Shown here: one piece after another, positions 10,573 to 22,350 of the stretch
Layout: every line of letters begins with the position of its first letter
How positions within the stretch are numbered: position 1 is the first letter of the stretch
NCBI GenBank assembly: GCA_900169235.1
Contig: FWCC01000106.1
Location: 1-64,000 of the forward strand
Length of the DNA: 64,000 nucleotides
Direction of reading: 5' to 3'
Source of the DNA: Zarea fungicola
Lineage: Eukaryota; Ascomycota; Sordariomycetes; Hypocreales; Cordycipitaceae
Notes under the pieces: generated by a model
Database searches by the model: none
What the model saw: the letters and a program-made list of their open reading frames with translations, nothing else
Told to the model about the DNA's origin: nothing
Translations under genes and position numbers: made by a program

Positions 10573-11449
10573 TTACTTTGCCGCCTTTGATTCTTCAGTG
10601 GGCTCCTCCGCCACTGCCGCAGTGACTGTCTTATCCTCTGCGGCTTCGTCTTGCTGAGCATCATTCGCCTCGTCAGGCACCGTCTCGACTGGCAGCTGCA
10701 CCTCCCAGTCACGCTCAAATTTATGTCGCAGAAACTCGTCAAAGTCGCCTGCCTTGCGCCGCTCGTGCGCGGCCCATGCCTGCGCCAGCCAGTCTGGATC
10801 GTGTCGCCCTAGCACCAAGTTCTCCGTGTAGGCGGCGCAGTCGTATCTGAAGCTGTCGTCGTTCATGAGGGACTTTATGTTAGGTCGCGGTGTCGCGGGA
10901 CCACCCTCTTCTCCCTTTTGATCTTCTTCTGTGAGAATGTGGCGCGGATCAGGGCACAGGGCGAGGATCTCCTCGCGGTCTTGCGCGTCGAGACTTGTCC
11001 ACGCCATGGGGTTTGAAAGAATTGCCTAGTCGCTTGTGTGAGTATATTAGACTGGACAAAGCAATTCTGGCAAGAGATTTATTTTATTTTATTTTTTCAA
11101 AAAAAAACAAAAGGCCAATGGTTCAAGTGCATACCCTGAGATTTGCCTTGGCCAACGGCGACTTGGGGTCGGTCAGCAACCGCTCTGCATCCCATTTGCG
11201 CTGCGGGCGTTTTGTGATGATTCTGACAGTCTTTTTGATGAACTTGTCCTCTGCTGCGCGGCCAGCGCTTCTCAGGGACCGTCGGGGTCTCGAGGCGAGC
11301 GTCGTCGGTGATTCTGCTGTGCCCTGTGCCGCCTCTCCAGCCTCGCCGTTTGCTTGTTGTTGCGCTAGCCCTGGGCCGTCATTGATGCTCGGCGGCCCAG
11401 GCGATTCCGCAACCCCTGCAGGTGCGTCGTCTTTCCCAATGATTGCCAT
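10573..11449 (-). CDS. Asx-homology (ASXH) domain protein, likely nuclear
   Basis: Exons 11449-11135 and 11025-10573 join in phase 0 to give 255 residues. The second half reads RKWDAERLLTDPKSPLA, then LSNPMAWTSLDAQDREEIL, CPDPRHIL, LMNDDSFRYDCAAY and LARKF-like helices: the fungal form of the Asx homology domain, related to the DEUBAD fold that activates BAP1-type deubiquitinases in animals. A basic RPRRSLRS stretch before it may be a nuclear signal, and the C-terminus is Glu/Ala-rich. Start choice: the ATG at 11449 has a good context (G at -3, G at +4). The frame stays open upstream to another ATG at 11632, which would add 61 less protein-like residues. Partner proteins in fungi are not known to me. 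Confidence 0.72.
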
Positions 11450-12235
11450 TACTTCCGCCCAGTTTTTCCTCAAGCCCAGGTTAGTGTGTTGCGAGCTAGG
11501 AAAGCTGCAGTTTTTTGGATTGCCAGTTTGTGGAAGACCTGGGGCTTCCACAAACGCGTATTTGAGCTGTAGAGCAGCCACAGAGCAGCCGCAGGCTAGG
11601 TCACTCGAAGGGAATCGCGGCAAAAAAAGCATAGACAGGCTTGGAAAATGACGATGAGCTTCATGTGTTGTCAATCATTGTGTTGATGGCATTGGATAGT
11701 CAGTGAGGAGGATAGTAAACAGCATTTGTGGTGTCAGCACCGCTCTTGTGACATGGTTAAGTGGGTGAGGCACTTTAGCAACTTCACTCTTCACTTGCAT
11801 TCAATTCTGATGATGAATGAATCAACCAAAAATTTAATTAGCGCCAGGGGCAACCATTTTGAATTGAGCTCTAGTTCAACGCCAGCAGAACACCGCATCC
11901 TCCTCCATTTTTATTCTTTTTCCATTTCATGCCTTTTTCTGGACTTGGCTCAGCTACCCGGGAGGTTCGTAGAGGCTGTCATGAGTGACCAGTTGGTACG
12001 CACACTACAGTTATAAGAAGTAATCATCCTCAACATTGATGCTCGCTTTAGCATTTATGTCTAACCTTTAGCTAGATGTGGTGCAACGGAAAGAGGATCG
12101 TAACAGAGGTCAGAGTGTTATTTCAAAGTCCGCTTGGCAGACCCTTGCACACTGCATGATGCTTGGTCAGTGCACAAAGTTGAGGAGCGTAGAAATGATA
12201 AATCTCTTAGCTTATCCTATCAAACTACCATCAAA
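11450..12235. other. Left border region of the biosynthetic cluster
   Basis: Holds the promoter of the Asx-homology gene and the 3' flank of the first glycosyltransferase. Only short frames; no transposon or tRNA seen that would mark a cluster boundary. Confidence 0.45.
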
Positions 12236-13837
12236 CTACTGATTTTCACTCTTTAGTAAATCTAGAATCCCACTCGCAGCAATCTTGCACCCATCCTCCT
12301 TCGCCCTGCACGCGTCTCCCATTGCTGCTGCCCGTTCCACAAACGCCTTTGCCGTTTCGCCAAGTATAACTTGCTTCAAGACTGGCGCAAGCTCTTCTGT
12401 TTTACACTTTGGGGCATTGCGACGATTCCCAATTTTGCCAATACCAAAGTATTCCACTCGACGGGCAAAATCATAGGTATCGAACCACACAGGAAGCACG
12501 ACCTGAGGAACGCCGGCACTGTCGAGAAAAGATCAGTTAGTGCATGATGACTCAACTGGCAGCAGCCATCAATTTGTGGATGTGTCCTACCTTGAAGCCT
12601 CGAAATAACTATTGGCACCCCCATGGTTGACGGAGCAGACAATATGTCCGGAATTGAGCACGCTCGACGGCTCCGCCAATAACCAGTCGACAATGAGCAA
12701 TTGTTGCTTCTCGTTGCCATTACAAGCCTCTTTGTATAGATGGGAATACTCAGTGTCATTGTCAGTTTTGCCGCGATTCACCTTCCATAGCACTTGGAGG
12801 TCTTGCCCTTGGTCTGCCGCGGCTGTGAGCAAAGATTTTATGGCTCCCGCTAGGTTCAGGGATGTATCGTCGTCGTATAAGACATGAGTACCAAGGTTTA
12901 TGTATACAGTCGGTCGCCGAGCTAGCCATGCTGCTAGTTTCGGATCAGCCTGCTCCAATGGCACGCTGGATCGAATAATTGGCCCGCAAGAAACGATGTG
13001 ATTTGGAACGTTGGAAAAGGGAAAGTCGACAATTGAGTTGCTGGGCAAAAAGATCTTGACATTCTCTGGTGGGTCGTATAGAAGCCTGCCCCAGTCAGAA
13101 TAGTAAATCTTGGTCTTTTCCCACAAATATACCGCGTTTTCGTGTATCCAGGAACTCTTTGCATTCTTTAGCCATTGCAGCTGGTGGTACAATGCCGCCG
13201 GGATCATGTAGAATGGGACTGGGTAAGGAATGAAGGAGGAAGTCCTTGTCACGAATTAATCATCATCTGTATCGTTTCAATCAACTAGCGGCACTCACGG
13301 GGGATGCTTCCAAGCAGCCTCATACCGGGGCTGACAGCCCAAGATAAACTCGCGATATGTATTCGGCGACAACACACACCATCGCGGCTTGAGGTTGTAG
13401 CAAACAGTTATTCCAGGCGTAAACAAATTGTCAACAACAACAAGATCTGCATCTACGCTCTGTACGACGCCTTTGACTTGGAGTGTCAGGTCAACAAGCT
13501 CGTCCGCATTCCAAGGTAGTACGACACGGGGCATCAGTGGCGCTGCGCGCGAGGCACTCCAAACCGTAGGAGGCAAGCTACAGATTTCTTGCCATTGATG
13601 CTCTGGACGATGGAATAGACATTGTTTCCATGTTGGGCCTGATAGTTCATGGAAATGGACATTTCCCTTGCCGTCATGGCCGCTCCGGGCCGCAAAGGCT
13701 GGCCGCAAAGATGCGAAGGAACAAACGTGGAGCTCGACATGAGGTGCGTGTGTCTGCAGCCACTCTGTGACAGCAAGATGGACGTTGGCCTGCCCAAGTT
13801 CGGCGTTGGTAAGGAAGAGGAGACGTTGCGTCTCCAT
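12236..13837 (-). CDS. UDP-glycosyltransferase (GT1-type), copy A
   Basis: Exons 13837-13299, 13244-12591 and 12518-12236 give 491 residues. The N-terminal half starts ETQRLLFLTNAELGQANV, with the Asn-Ala-Glu-x-Gly-Gln motif replacing the usual His-Gly start of the acceptor domain. The C-terminal donor domain has PTVYINLGTH, VLWKVNRG, SGHIVCSVNHGGANS and GVPQVVLPVWFDTYDF, matching the nucleotide-sugar site of GT1 enzymes. There is no membrane helix, so it should be cytosolic. It is a clear paralogue of the gene at 19283-20874: same length, same two intron positions. The frame also continues upstream of the chosen ATG, but homology with copy B begins at this Met. It probably glycosylates a small-molecule acceptor; sugar and acceptor cannot be read from sequence. 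Confidence 0.87.
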
Positions 13838-14864
13838 TGACTTACTCCAATAGACCGCCGAGCGTGGCAGAGGATGGCTTATTAGACAGCTTCCTTTAAA
13901 AATTGAGGGCTCGGAGAGCACGACTATTTTTCTATAATGCATATATTTATATTGATTCTTACAGGCCGATTTTTCAGCCTCTTGACTGTTAGAGCTCTAC
14001 ATGTACCTTTATCCGTTGTTGGCTAGATTTTTCAAAACTTCATGGGGGGCATTACAGACTATCCATACGCCACCTTGCACTCATCACGCGCTTTTCCTCT
14101 TAGACTCCTAAATAGGCAGGGATTGAGAATCTAGGTCCGTATATGTGGATGTTGCGCCCAGGCAGCGGCGAAATTGCCCAAGTACATCACTTAAAACGTC
14201 CAAGACAGTATACTCGTGTGTTGACTAATTCAGACATGGATGCTGATGCCCAGAACCTTACCGTCGCCAAACCTATGCATCTAAACTGTTCACGCCCCAA
14301 CCCCACTGCTATTACTGAACAAGGATCAGCGAGCTCCATCCTGGTGGCGCACTACTGTATGCTTGGTACCAAGCTTTCACAGACAACCTGGCAACTGATT
14401 AACGTTTGATGAGGCCACCCACTCCACTGCATATGGATACTCCTTCGGAACCTCGTATCGACTGCCCAGTTCGGGAGAGAGCCTAAATAGCTTTGTTGTT
14501 CTCCGGCCCTGGTCGGGCCCCTAGATGGCGGTCGGCATCCCCCCGTCTCCGAATATAGGTACCGGAATTACGAGTACAAGATTATCAATCTAATCTGATT
14601 GTAGTATAAGGTGTACATACTACTGAACAGGGCTTGACGCTAGGAACTATCGATGTTTTTGCGCTCATATTCCACGAATTATATTGCTACGCCCCGCTAC
14701 CGGAGGATTACATTGTGGATAGCCGGCGCTTTATCACAATACAAAACACGTTGTAAATCTTTTCATACGGTTTTATTCTCATGCATATCAGCTCTTTCCC
14801 GATGAAAAAGCCACATTCGAAAAATCGAGCTAGTTCAGTGCACTCTTGATTCAATCACGTATTC
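13838..14864. promoter_or_regulatory. Divergent promoter region, glycosyltransferase A / ABC transporter
   Basis: A 1.03-kb gap between oppositely directed start codons, so both genes must be driven from here. Short frames in it show no family resemblance. I found no repeated element here that matches the inverted repeats in the other divergent promoter. Confidence 0.5.
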
Positions 14865-17800
14865 ATGGCAGCGGAAGGGATGGAAAGCACTCCGCAGGAC
14901 AGGGACAAAGGGCCCCAAACAACCATCAAAGGCTCTGAGAGCTCTGCCAAGGTTGAAAATCCAGCACGGCCTAGTACTTCAGTAAGTTTACAGTACATCA
15001 CTATCATCCCTTAATCCAGTTCTGTAGCTGATTGAGCTCCACGGCACCTAGGTCTTTAGCAACGTCTTCCTCTACTTTCGACTCCTTTTTGCTGCACAGC
15101 CGACTTTCATTGACATTGCCCTTATATTCGGCGGAGCGATATGCGCGGCCGGTGCTGGTGTCCCATTTCCTTTGATGGGAGTTATTTTTGGTCAACTCGT
15201 TGACGACTTCAACAGCGCCACCTGTGCTGCGCAAGATGGTCCAGACCAAGACCCATTCCGCTACCAGTCAGCCATAAACGATAAAGTCATCAAAACTGTA
15301 TGGATTGGTGCCATTGCCCTGGTGCTCATCTACTGCCACCTCACCTGCTGGGGCGTCGTGAGCCAGCGCCTCGCGCGCCGCATGCGCAACCACTACGTCG
15401 CGTCGCTCCTCCGCCAGCCACCCTCGTTCTTTGATACACGCGGTTCTGCTGGAGAAGTTTCAAGCCGCCTGCAGAGTGACATTGCAGCCATCCAATCCGG
15501 CACATCGGAGAAGGTGGGAACCATTATCACGACATTCAGCTTCATCATCACAGTCTTCGTCATTGCCTTCTCGACCCAGCCAAGTCTGGCCGGAATCCTA
15601 ATCTCCGTGCTGCCTGCATTTTTGATTTCTGGTTTTCTCAGCAGCGCATTCATTGCAAAGTACTCTGGCAAGCAGAATGAAGCCTCGTCACATGCCTCAT
15701 CGATTGCCTCAGAAGCCTTGGCGCACATTCCTGTCGTCCAGGCCTTTGGAGCCGCCAATCGTCTCGAGAGAATGTTTACAAATTTCATGGCCGAGGCGCA
15801 AGGCCATGCGATTAAGAAAGCAGCAGTAGCCTCCGTACAAACCGGCATGCTATACTTTATTGCCTATGCTGCGAATGCGCTAGCCTTCTGGCAGGGTAGT
15901 ATTCGAATTGCTGGGGCCATCAGGAGCGAGAACGGAGGGGCATCCATCGGACAAATTTATGCCATTGTATACCTCTTAATTGATGGCAAGTACTTGGAAT
16001 CATCAAAGTGGTCGCCATCGCTAATCAATTTTGCTGTCTAGCTTGTGTCATGTTGGGTGGACTGGCTCCATTGGTACCATACCTCGGAGGCGCCGTTACC
16101 TCGTACAAGCGGCTGTTGGAGGATATTGAAACCCCCTCAGCTATCGACGGTACTTCAAACTCTGGTGACATCCTGCCAAAAGAGGCTCAAAAGTCAATCC
16201 GCTTCCACAATGTGACATTCGAGTATCCCACTCGTCCTGGTCAGCCAGCTTTGCGCGATATTGATCTAGACTTCCCAGCCGGCAAGCACACAGCCATTGT
16301 TGGCCTATCGGGCAGTGGAAAGTCCACAGTCGCATCGCTTATTGCACGCCTCCATGACCCGACGTTGGGAAGGATTGAAATGGCTGGTCAGGATATACGG
16401 GAGCTCAATGTTCGATCTCTCAGAAGCGCAATGACCTTTGTCCAGCAGCAACCGTCTCTGTTCGATTGCTCAATTCTGGAAAACATTGCCCTCGGACTGG
16501 TGAACTCTCCTCACGCAGAGCATCAAGAGTTGACTGGTAGTATAGGGGGGCCTTTGCTAGCAGAAGCCGCAACAAAGGGCAAGAAGGCTATGGAATGGGC
16601 GTCGTCGCAAGGACCAGCTGCTGCTAGAATCGTCGAACTGATAAAGAATGCCGCTGAAAAGGCCGATGCAGCAGCGTTTATTGAGAGACTAGCTGACGGA
16701 TACGGAACACCCGTTGGCCCTCGAGGAACATTTGTCAGCGGTGGCCAGAGGCAGCGAATTGCCCTCGCACAAGCCCTCATCAGAGATCCTGAAGTACTAA
16801 TTCTTGATGAGGCTACCGCGAGCGTGGACACTATGAGCGAACGCAAGATCCAGGCTGCGATTGAAAGAGAGGCGGCCGACGGCAAAAGAACAATTGTATC
16901 CATCGCCCATCGGCTTTCCACCATTCGTGGTGCCGACAATATTGTAGTCATGGAAGCTGGTCTGGTTGTTGAGCAAGGCACATACACTGAGCTTATGGCT
17001 ATCGAGGGTGGCAAGTTTGCCCACCTTGCCCAGTTGCAGCAGATGAACTCTTCTCCTGCTGGCAACGCCTCTGAGTCACAGTCAGTTGCATCTTCAGATG
17101 ATTTTGACGCCAAGATTGGTCGGAACTCGAGTATTGCGGATGCGGACACAAAAGAAGCTGAGAAAAATACGACTTCAAAGGATGCGCCTGAGCCGGCAGA
17201 AGACGCCACTGTTAAACAGCCGTTTGGTAGCGTCATGAAGGGAATCGCCTGGTTAATACGCCCCTCACTGGGGTGCTTCCTTATCGCACTCGTGGCTGCG
17301 GCTATTGTCGGAGCAACATTCTCTGGCTCAGGCTTGATTTTTGGCTACACGGTTGGTGCTCTCAACCCATGCCAGAGCACAGTGGAGCGCATCTTGTCCA
17401 AGGGTCGATTCTTTGCCGGCATGGTTTTCATGCTCGGCTGCATTGAGCTGGTGGCTAATTTCCTCGCCTGGCTGGGCTTCGGTATCATTGGAGAGAGAAT
17501 TCTATATGCGCTGCGAAAGCTTTCCTTCCGGTCGCTATTGGAGCAGAATCTTACGTGGCATGTATCCGAGGGACGAACCCCAACAAGACTCCTGTCCATC
17601 ATCACCAAAGACTGCATGTCTATCGGAAGCTTCAGCGGTTCAACCTTTGGCACTGTGTTTGCCATCTGTGTCAATGTCATTATTGCAATTGTCGTATCGC
17701 ACATATATGCTTGGAAAATTGCACTTGTTACCCTGGTCACAATCCCAGTTCTACTTGGATGTGGATTCATGCAGCTGAGGATGCTTGCACGATTCGAGGA

Positions 17801-19022
17801 GCGTCACCACGAGGCTTTCTCAACGGCAAACTCCCTCGCCACGGAAGCTATTCAATCGATCCACTCAGTTGCGGTTTTATCCCTTGAGAAGACATATATG
17901 GACTCATACAAGCGCTTGTTGGAGCCGGCCGCGCAGCAGATTGTGCGCGCCGCCGCGTCGACAAATATTCTTCTCGCCCTCTCACACTCGATGTCTGCCT
18001 TTGTGAATGGGTTGACCTATTGGTGGGGCTCTCAGCTCATCATGAGGGGAGAGTACACGCAACGTGATCTCCTCATCGTCCTCGTGGCGATGCTTACCAG
18101 CGCCCAGTTGTGGGGGACAATGTTCACACTTGCGCCCGAATTCTCTAGGGCTCGCCTTGCTATTTCGCGCGTCATGGCAATCGTACATTTGGGCACAAAC
18201 CTGGAAATGTCAGACTCGCATGACGATCTGGAAGCCTCAGCCGAGAGCAAAACCCCCAGCCCAACCTCGCGTGAGCAAGTCGGTGCCAAAGTGGAATTTA
18301 TTGATGTATCTTTCTCGTACCCGGGCAACCCAGAGGCTTCCGTCTTGGATAAAGTGTCTTTCTCCATCAAACCAAAGCAGTTTATCGGGCTGGTTGGCCC
18401 TTCAGGAGCTGGCAAAAGTACCATCATGAATTTGGTTCAGCGACTATACGAGCCAACCTCTGGTCGTGTCCTGATCGACGGCGTGGACATTTGCACTCAA
18501 CCAGACTCGTTCCGTAATATGATTGCACTGGTACCGCAAGATCCGGCGCTGTTTGACGGAACAGTGCGCCACAACGTTGCCCTGGGCTCTGTGCCGGGAT
18601 ATGAGGCAACCGATGAGGAGATTGAGCAAGCTTGCCGCACGGCCAACATTCATGACGAGATTATGGCTCTACCAGATGGCTATAATACAGCTTGTGGGCC
18701 ATCTGCCTCTCGCCTCTCTGGTGGACAGAGACAGCGTGTAGCCATTGCACGCGCTCTCGTTCGGCGTCCGCGGCTTTTGCTCCTGGACGAAAGCACGAGC
18801 GCGCTTGACGCAGCAGGTGAAGCAGCACTTCAGAAGGGCCTGGAGCGGGCGTCTCAAGGAACAACTGTGCTGGCCATTACACACAGACTTCATACTGTAC
18901 ACAAGGCTGATATGATTTTGGTTGTCGAGGGTGGTAAAATTGTCGATAGTGGTCGGCACTTGGAGTTGGTGGAAAGGAATGAAAGCTACAAGCTTAACGC
19001 CATGCAGCAAATGTTGCAGTAG
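14865..19022 (+). CDS. Full-length ABC-B (MDR/P-glycoprotein-type) exporter
   Basis: Exons 14865-14981, 15052-15985 and 16042-19022 give 1343 residues arranged TMD-NBD-TMD-NBD. NBD1 has Walker A GLSGSGKST, signature VSGGQRQRIALAQ and Walker B LILDEAT; NBD2 has GPSGAGKST, LSGGQRQRVAIAR and LLLLDEST. Both ATP sites look intact. The first transmembrane domain starts right after intron 1 (FRLLFAAQPTFIDIAL). Intron 2 is a GC-AG intron: the donor is G|GCAAGT, and only this choice restores the conserved LLIDA reading and the frame into LGGLAPLVPYLGG. The gene sits between the two glycosyltransferases, so export of a glycosylated product, or protection of the producer, is likely. Its closest described relatives pump hydrophobic drugs and toxins across the plasma membrane. 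Confidence 0.93.
15986..16041 (+). other. GC-AG intron in the ABC transporter
   Basis: Fifty-six nt, donor GCAAGT and acceptor TCTAG. The nearest GT donor, four bases later, would shift the frame and destroy the conserved transmembrane segment, so the GC donor is required. Confidence 0.8.
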
Positions 19023-19282
19023 GCTTTTGTGAAGTAAACGAGAGTATGTAGTTGAAAAAAGGCGTGTTTTTAGGTAATAGTAATCGAGTAAATTATAATG
19101 AAATCCCTGTTCAGTACGGCAAACCTTATGCGAAGCACTGCGAGAGCCCCCACTGCCTTGGTCGTCGAGACAGAATCCAGTCGCCGACGTACCCCATCAT
19201 TCGCATCGACTTCTGCGTATTGTTTGGAGGTGAAAAGGGTATTATTTGACTACAAAGAATAATCTTCAAGTGAATATCTAGT

Positions 19283-20874
19283 CTACTGCTCCTCAATTAT
19301 GTTCAGGAGGGCTCGAGCCGCAGTACGCCGTCCGCCACCATCCCGGCTGCACAGAGCCGCCAGTTCTTCTGCCTTCTTTTGAAACTTGACTGACTCAGGA
19401 CCGAGAACAACTTGCTTGAGGATAGGACCCAGCTCATTTTTATTCACCTTTGGTGCGTATTTTGGGCTGCCAAATCTACCAATACCAAGATATTCTGCCC
19501 TTTTGGCGAAGTCATATGTGTCACCCCAGACGGGCAAAATAACTTGAGGTACTCCAGCGCTGATGGTTCTTAGCCAAAGAAAACAAGCGAAATTCATAGA
19601 ATATTGCTTACCTGATGCCTTCAAAAAAGGAATTAGCTCCTCCATGATTAACAGAGCAGACAACGTGTCCGGACTCCAGGATACTTGACGGTTCCACAGC
19701 GAGCCAAGAGACGATGCGCACGCCGTCCGACCATTTCGTAACAAGAGCATTGGTAATGCTCTCATATTGGTCAGAATTTCCGCGTTTGTTCAGTTTCCAA
19801 AGAACTTGCAGTGGCTTGCCTGACTTCTTCGCTGATTGCAGCAGGTAGTCCAAGGCATCTGCCATGGCTGATGCATGTTGCTCATCATAGGAAGCATGTG
19901 TTCCCAGGTTTACCAAAACGGTCGACCGTTTCGCAAGCCACTCAGCCAGCTCTGCATCAGCTTCATTCACTGGCACAGACGGCCGTACAATTGGCCCGCA
20001 GGGGATCATGTGCTCGGGCAAAATGTCAAAGGGAAAGTCAATCTCCGGTCGGCTGGCAAGCAAAACCTTCAGACCCTCTGGTGGGATGATGGAGATGTAG
20101 GCCCAGTCCGCATAATCGGTGTCAATTGCCTCCTTCATCTTCTTGGCATGCCCCAACATGAAAGGGTCCGCGTGATTTAGGTACATTTTGCGCACCATGT
20201 AGTAAACTAAGGGCATCTGATAAAATGGCACGGGGAACGGGATGGTCGATCGAGGTCTGGTGCAACAAGGTAAGTAGATTTCCACACAAGATGAGCTGAG
20301 AATTCATTTGAGTTGAAACTTACGGGGGATATTTCCAGTAGTACTGCTTATCGGGTTGATTCGCCAAAGCGAACTCTTTGTACGTATTCGGAGACAAGAC
20401 AGCCCATCGCGACTTCAGCTTGTAGCAGATAGTTACAGCCGGTGTAAACAGGTTATCAACGACAGTGAGATCCGGAGCCAAGTCATTGATAATGGTTTCA
20501 ATCTGCGTCACCAAACTACAGAGCTCGTCTGTGGTCCATGGACAGGAGATTCGAGTAAGTTTTGCTGCCTTTGTCACATTCCAGACTGTGGGACGGATGT
20601 CGCAGAGCTCCTGAAACTGGTGTTCCGGTCTTCCGAAAAGAGCTTCTTTCCATGAAGGGCCCGATAGGGCAAGGAACTCTAGCCGTGACTCTGTCAAGTT
20701 ACCAGCCTGTAAAGCTCGGATGGAGTCGACGGACGTTTCGAGAGCCGGAAATGAGCAAACATAGATCTTAGCCGTTGGTTCAAGCTTCAAGAGCTCATGG
20801 GCAGTCGCTAGAAATACATTTGCTTGACCATGTTCGGCATTGGTGAGCATCAGTATTTTTTTCGGCGCACTCAT
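19283..20874 (-). CDS. UDP-glycosyltransferase (GT1-type), copy B
   Basis: Exons 20874-20324, 20256-19612 and 19559-19283 give 490 residues, with introns of 67 and 52 nt at the same places as in copy A. It starts SAPKKILMLTNAEHGQANV and has STVLVNLGTH, VLWKLNKRG, SGHVVCSVNHGGANS and GVPQVILPVWGDTYDF, the nucleotide-sugar site. Copies A and B clearly arose by duplication but have diverged along the acceptor-binding half, so they may act on different positions or different acceptors. The 3' end faces the ABC gene (gap 260 bp). The 5' end is divergent from the O-methyltransferase, which suggests co-regulation of glycosyl and methyl transfer. ATG at 20874 was chosen because similarity to copy A starts there. 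Confidence 0.87.
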
Positions 20875-20943
20875 CGCTGCTGTGAGTCTCGTCACGCGGA
20901 GGAACTGCCGATTTTGGGAACGAGTTCTGGGTACCACAATTTA

Positions 20944-20956
20944 ATAACTCGGTTAT
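20944..20956. promoter_or_regulatory. Inverted-repeat element ATAAC-N3-GTTAT
   Basis: The 13 bases form a perfect inverted repeat with a TCG centre. Eleven of them (ATAACTCGGTT) recur in reverse orientation at 21035-21045 (AACCGAGTTAT), about 80 bp away. This lies 70 bp before the start codon of glycosyltransferase B. Binding by a regulator is a guess from symmetry and position. Confidence 0.4.
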
Positions 20957-21034
20957 TGTCCTACTGCTCTCAAAATGATACTATTCAGAAGCCCATCAGT
21001 GGAGAATAGTTTTAAGTATTCGGCTGGGCGACTC

Positions 21035-21070
21035 AACCGAGTTATAATGCTTCGGCGATCCGTTCGCCGA
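21035..21070. promoter_or_regulatory. Second copy of the element plus palindrome TCGGCGA-N5-TCGCCGA
   Basis: AACCGAGTTAT at 21035-21045 is the reverse complement of the element at 20944. It is followed at 21052-21070 by two perfect 7-bp inverted arms with a 5-bp spacer, the kind of CGG-containing palindrome bound by fungal Zn2Cys6 dimers. One TCGCCGA half-site also occurs at 32046-32052 in the promoter of the FAD oxidoreductase/MFS pair. Confidence 0.4.
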
Positions 21071-21674
21071 TACCATGAAACGAAGTCAGCCTTCCGCAAC
21101 AGAGGCTAAATATAGAGCTAAGCAATAAGGAGCAGATTAGTAAAGCCGGCCAAGTATACTTTCGAGGCTTGGTCTCCAATTTTCTTTAAATGCGCTACAG
21201 GGGGCAATGGATATATCTTGAATGACTCGGTCTACATCCCGTAGTACCCGTACTATGTCTCATACAGCCTTCACACCAAGCCCTGAGCAAGTATACACTG
21301 TTTTCGGCCCCTTATACAGCAGCTTACTCAAGTTAAAACTTTTGATTTTATGTGATGCCATGGAAAGGTCTCCAGTAATTCTATATCGAGTCGTTGGAAA
21401 GGTCGGTATCTACCGGCCGGCTCCACGTTTCTTTCTTCGAGCACGTTGGCAGACTGGCCAAGAATGCGGCGGCCTAATAAGCGGGTATCCAATCAAGAAT
21501 AATACCGATAAGACTAATAGTCAAGGTTATTGAAAGTCAAATTGCTATAAGTCGGCACCAGACTGTTTACGGCAACCACCGGCTGTCATATCTCAGCTTC
21601 CTTCCATGTATATAACGAGGCAGCGACACTATTCACACACCACGCTTTATTGTTTTAACCAGCATAGCGGGGCT

Positions 21675-21972
21675 ATGGGGACAGTGGGGGCCAAGACAAA
21701 TCTTATCAATCTGATAGCATTTTCTGGTCTGGCCACCATCATGGGTGAGGTATTTTCTTTAGTGCTTATTCAAGTCTTGGGCATGGATGAAGATCAAGTT
21801 CTTTTCACATGATCAGTGCTAATTTTTGTCCACATTTTATCCGCTGATAATCCGAAGGAATGCCATTTCAGGGACCGCCGACTACATTGGCGCAGGACAT
21901 CTCCTTGGCATAATGCGCCACATTGGAGGAGTCACTGCTCGGCGCCGTATTTCGGGATACGCCAACGCCTGA
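21675..21972 (+). CDS. Possible 56-residue spliced microprotein
   Basis: Two small exons, 21675-21744 and 21872-21972, join across a 127-nt intron (donor GTGAGG, a CTGATAA branch-like site, acceptor TTTCAG) into one frame of 56 codons. The product begins MGTVGAKTNLINLIAF, is largely hydrophobic in its first half and ends with an Arg-rich tail. I recognise no family. The good splice signals argue for transcription; the short length and the missing family argue against certainty. It lies between the glycosyltransferase B and O-methyltransferase genes. It could equally be a non-coding leader or a chance join. Confidence 0.22.
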
Positions 21973-22350
21973 TATATACGTATACGTAGTTACTCTATCC
22001 GGAAAAGGAATCAGTAATCAGGTGGATGCTGCCACTAGTTCTTGCGGCAGTTGAAAGCGGAATAGATCCACCGCCAGCTGCTGCGTCACCGGGTGTCATT
22101 TTACACCAACATTTTTTTTTAGAGTCGGGACTTGGCAGGATGATCGGCCAAGCTGCCGAGCGCCAGAAGCTCCCCGCTATGCAGTTCACACCGGGAGGGG
22201 AATCATGCGGTCGGCGGACTCTCTGCATAGAGCAGCTTTCTTGTCGATATCCACCAGTCCGGAATTAATAAATACTGTCGTGCCTTTGCAAGGATTAGCT
22301 TCAAGAGAACCTGTTCGGAGAAAGAGCATTGCAAAAGCACGGCGCCCGAC

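Larger units (their letters stand above)
20875..22350. promoter_or_regulatory. Divergent promoter region, glycosyltransferase B / O-methyltransferase
   Basis: A 1.48-kb intergenic region with three notable elements near the glycosyltransferase side (listed separately) and a possible 56-codon spliced frame at 21675-21972. Length is above that expected for a plain fungal promoter pair. Confidence 0.55.

Noticed and set aside
22026..22268. 80-codon frame in the O-methyltransferase promoter
   Set aside because: Composition is not protein-like, and it runs close to the start of the real gene without splice signals.
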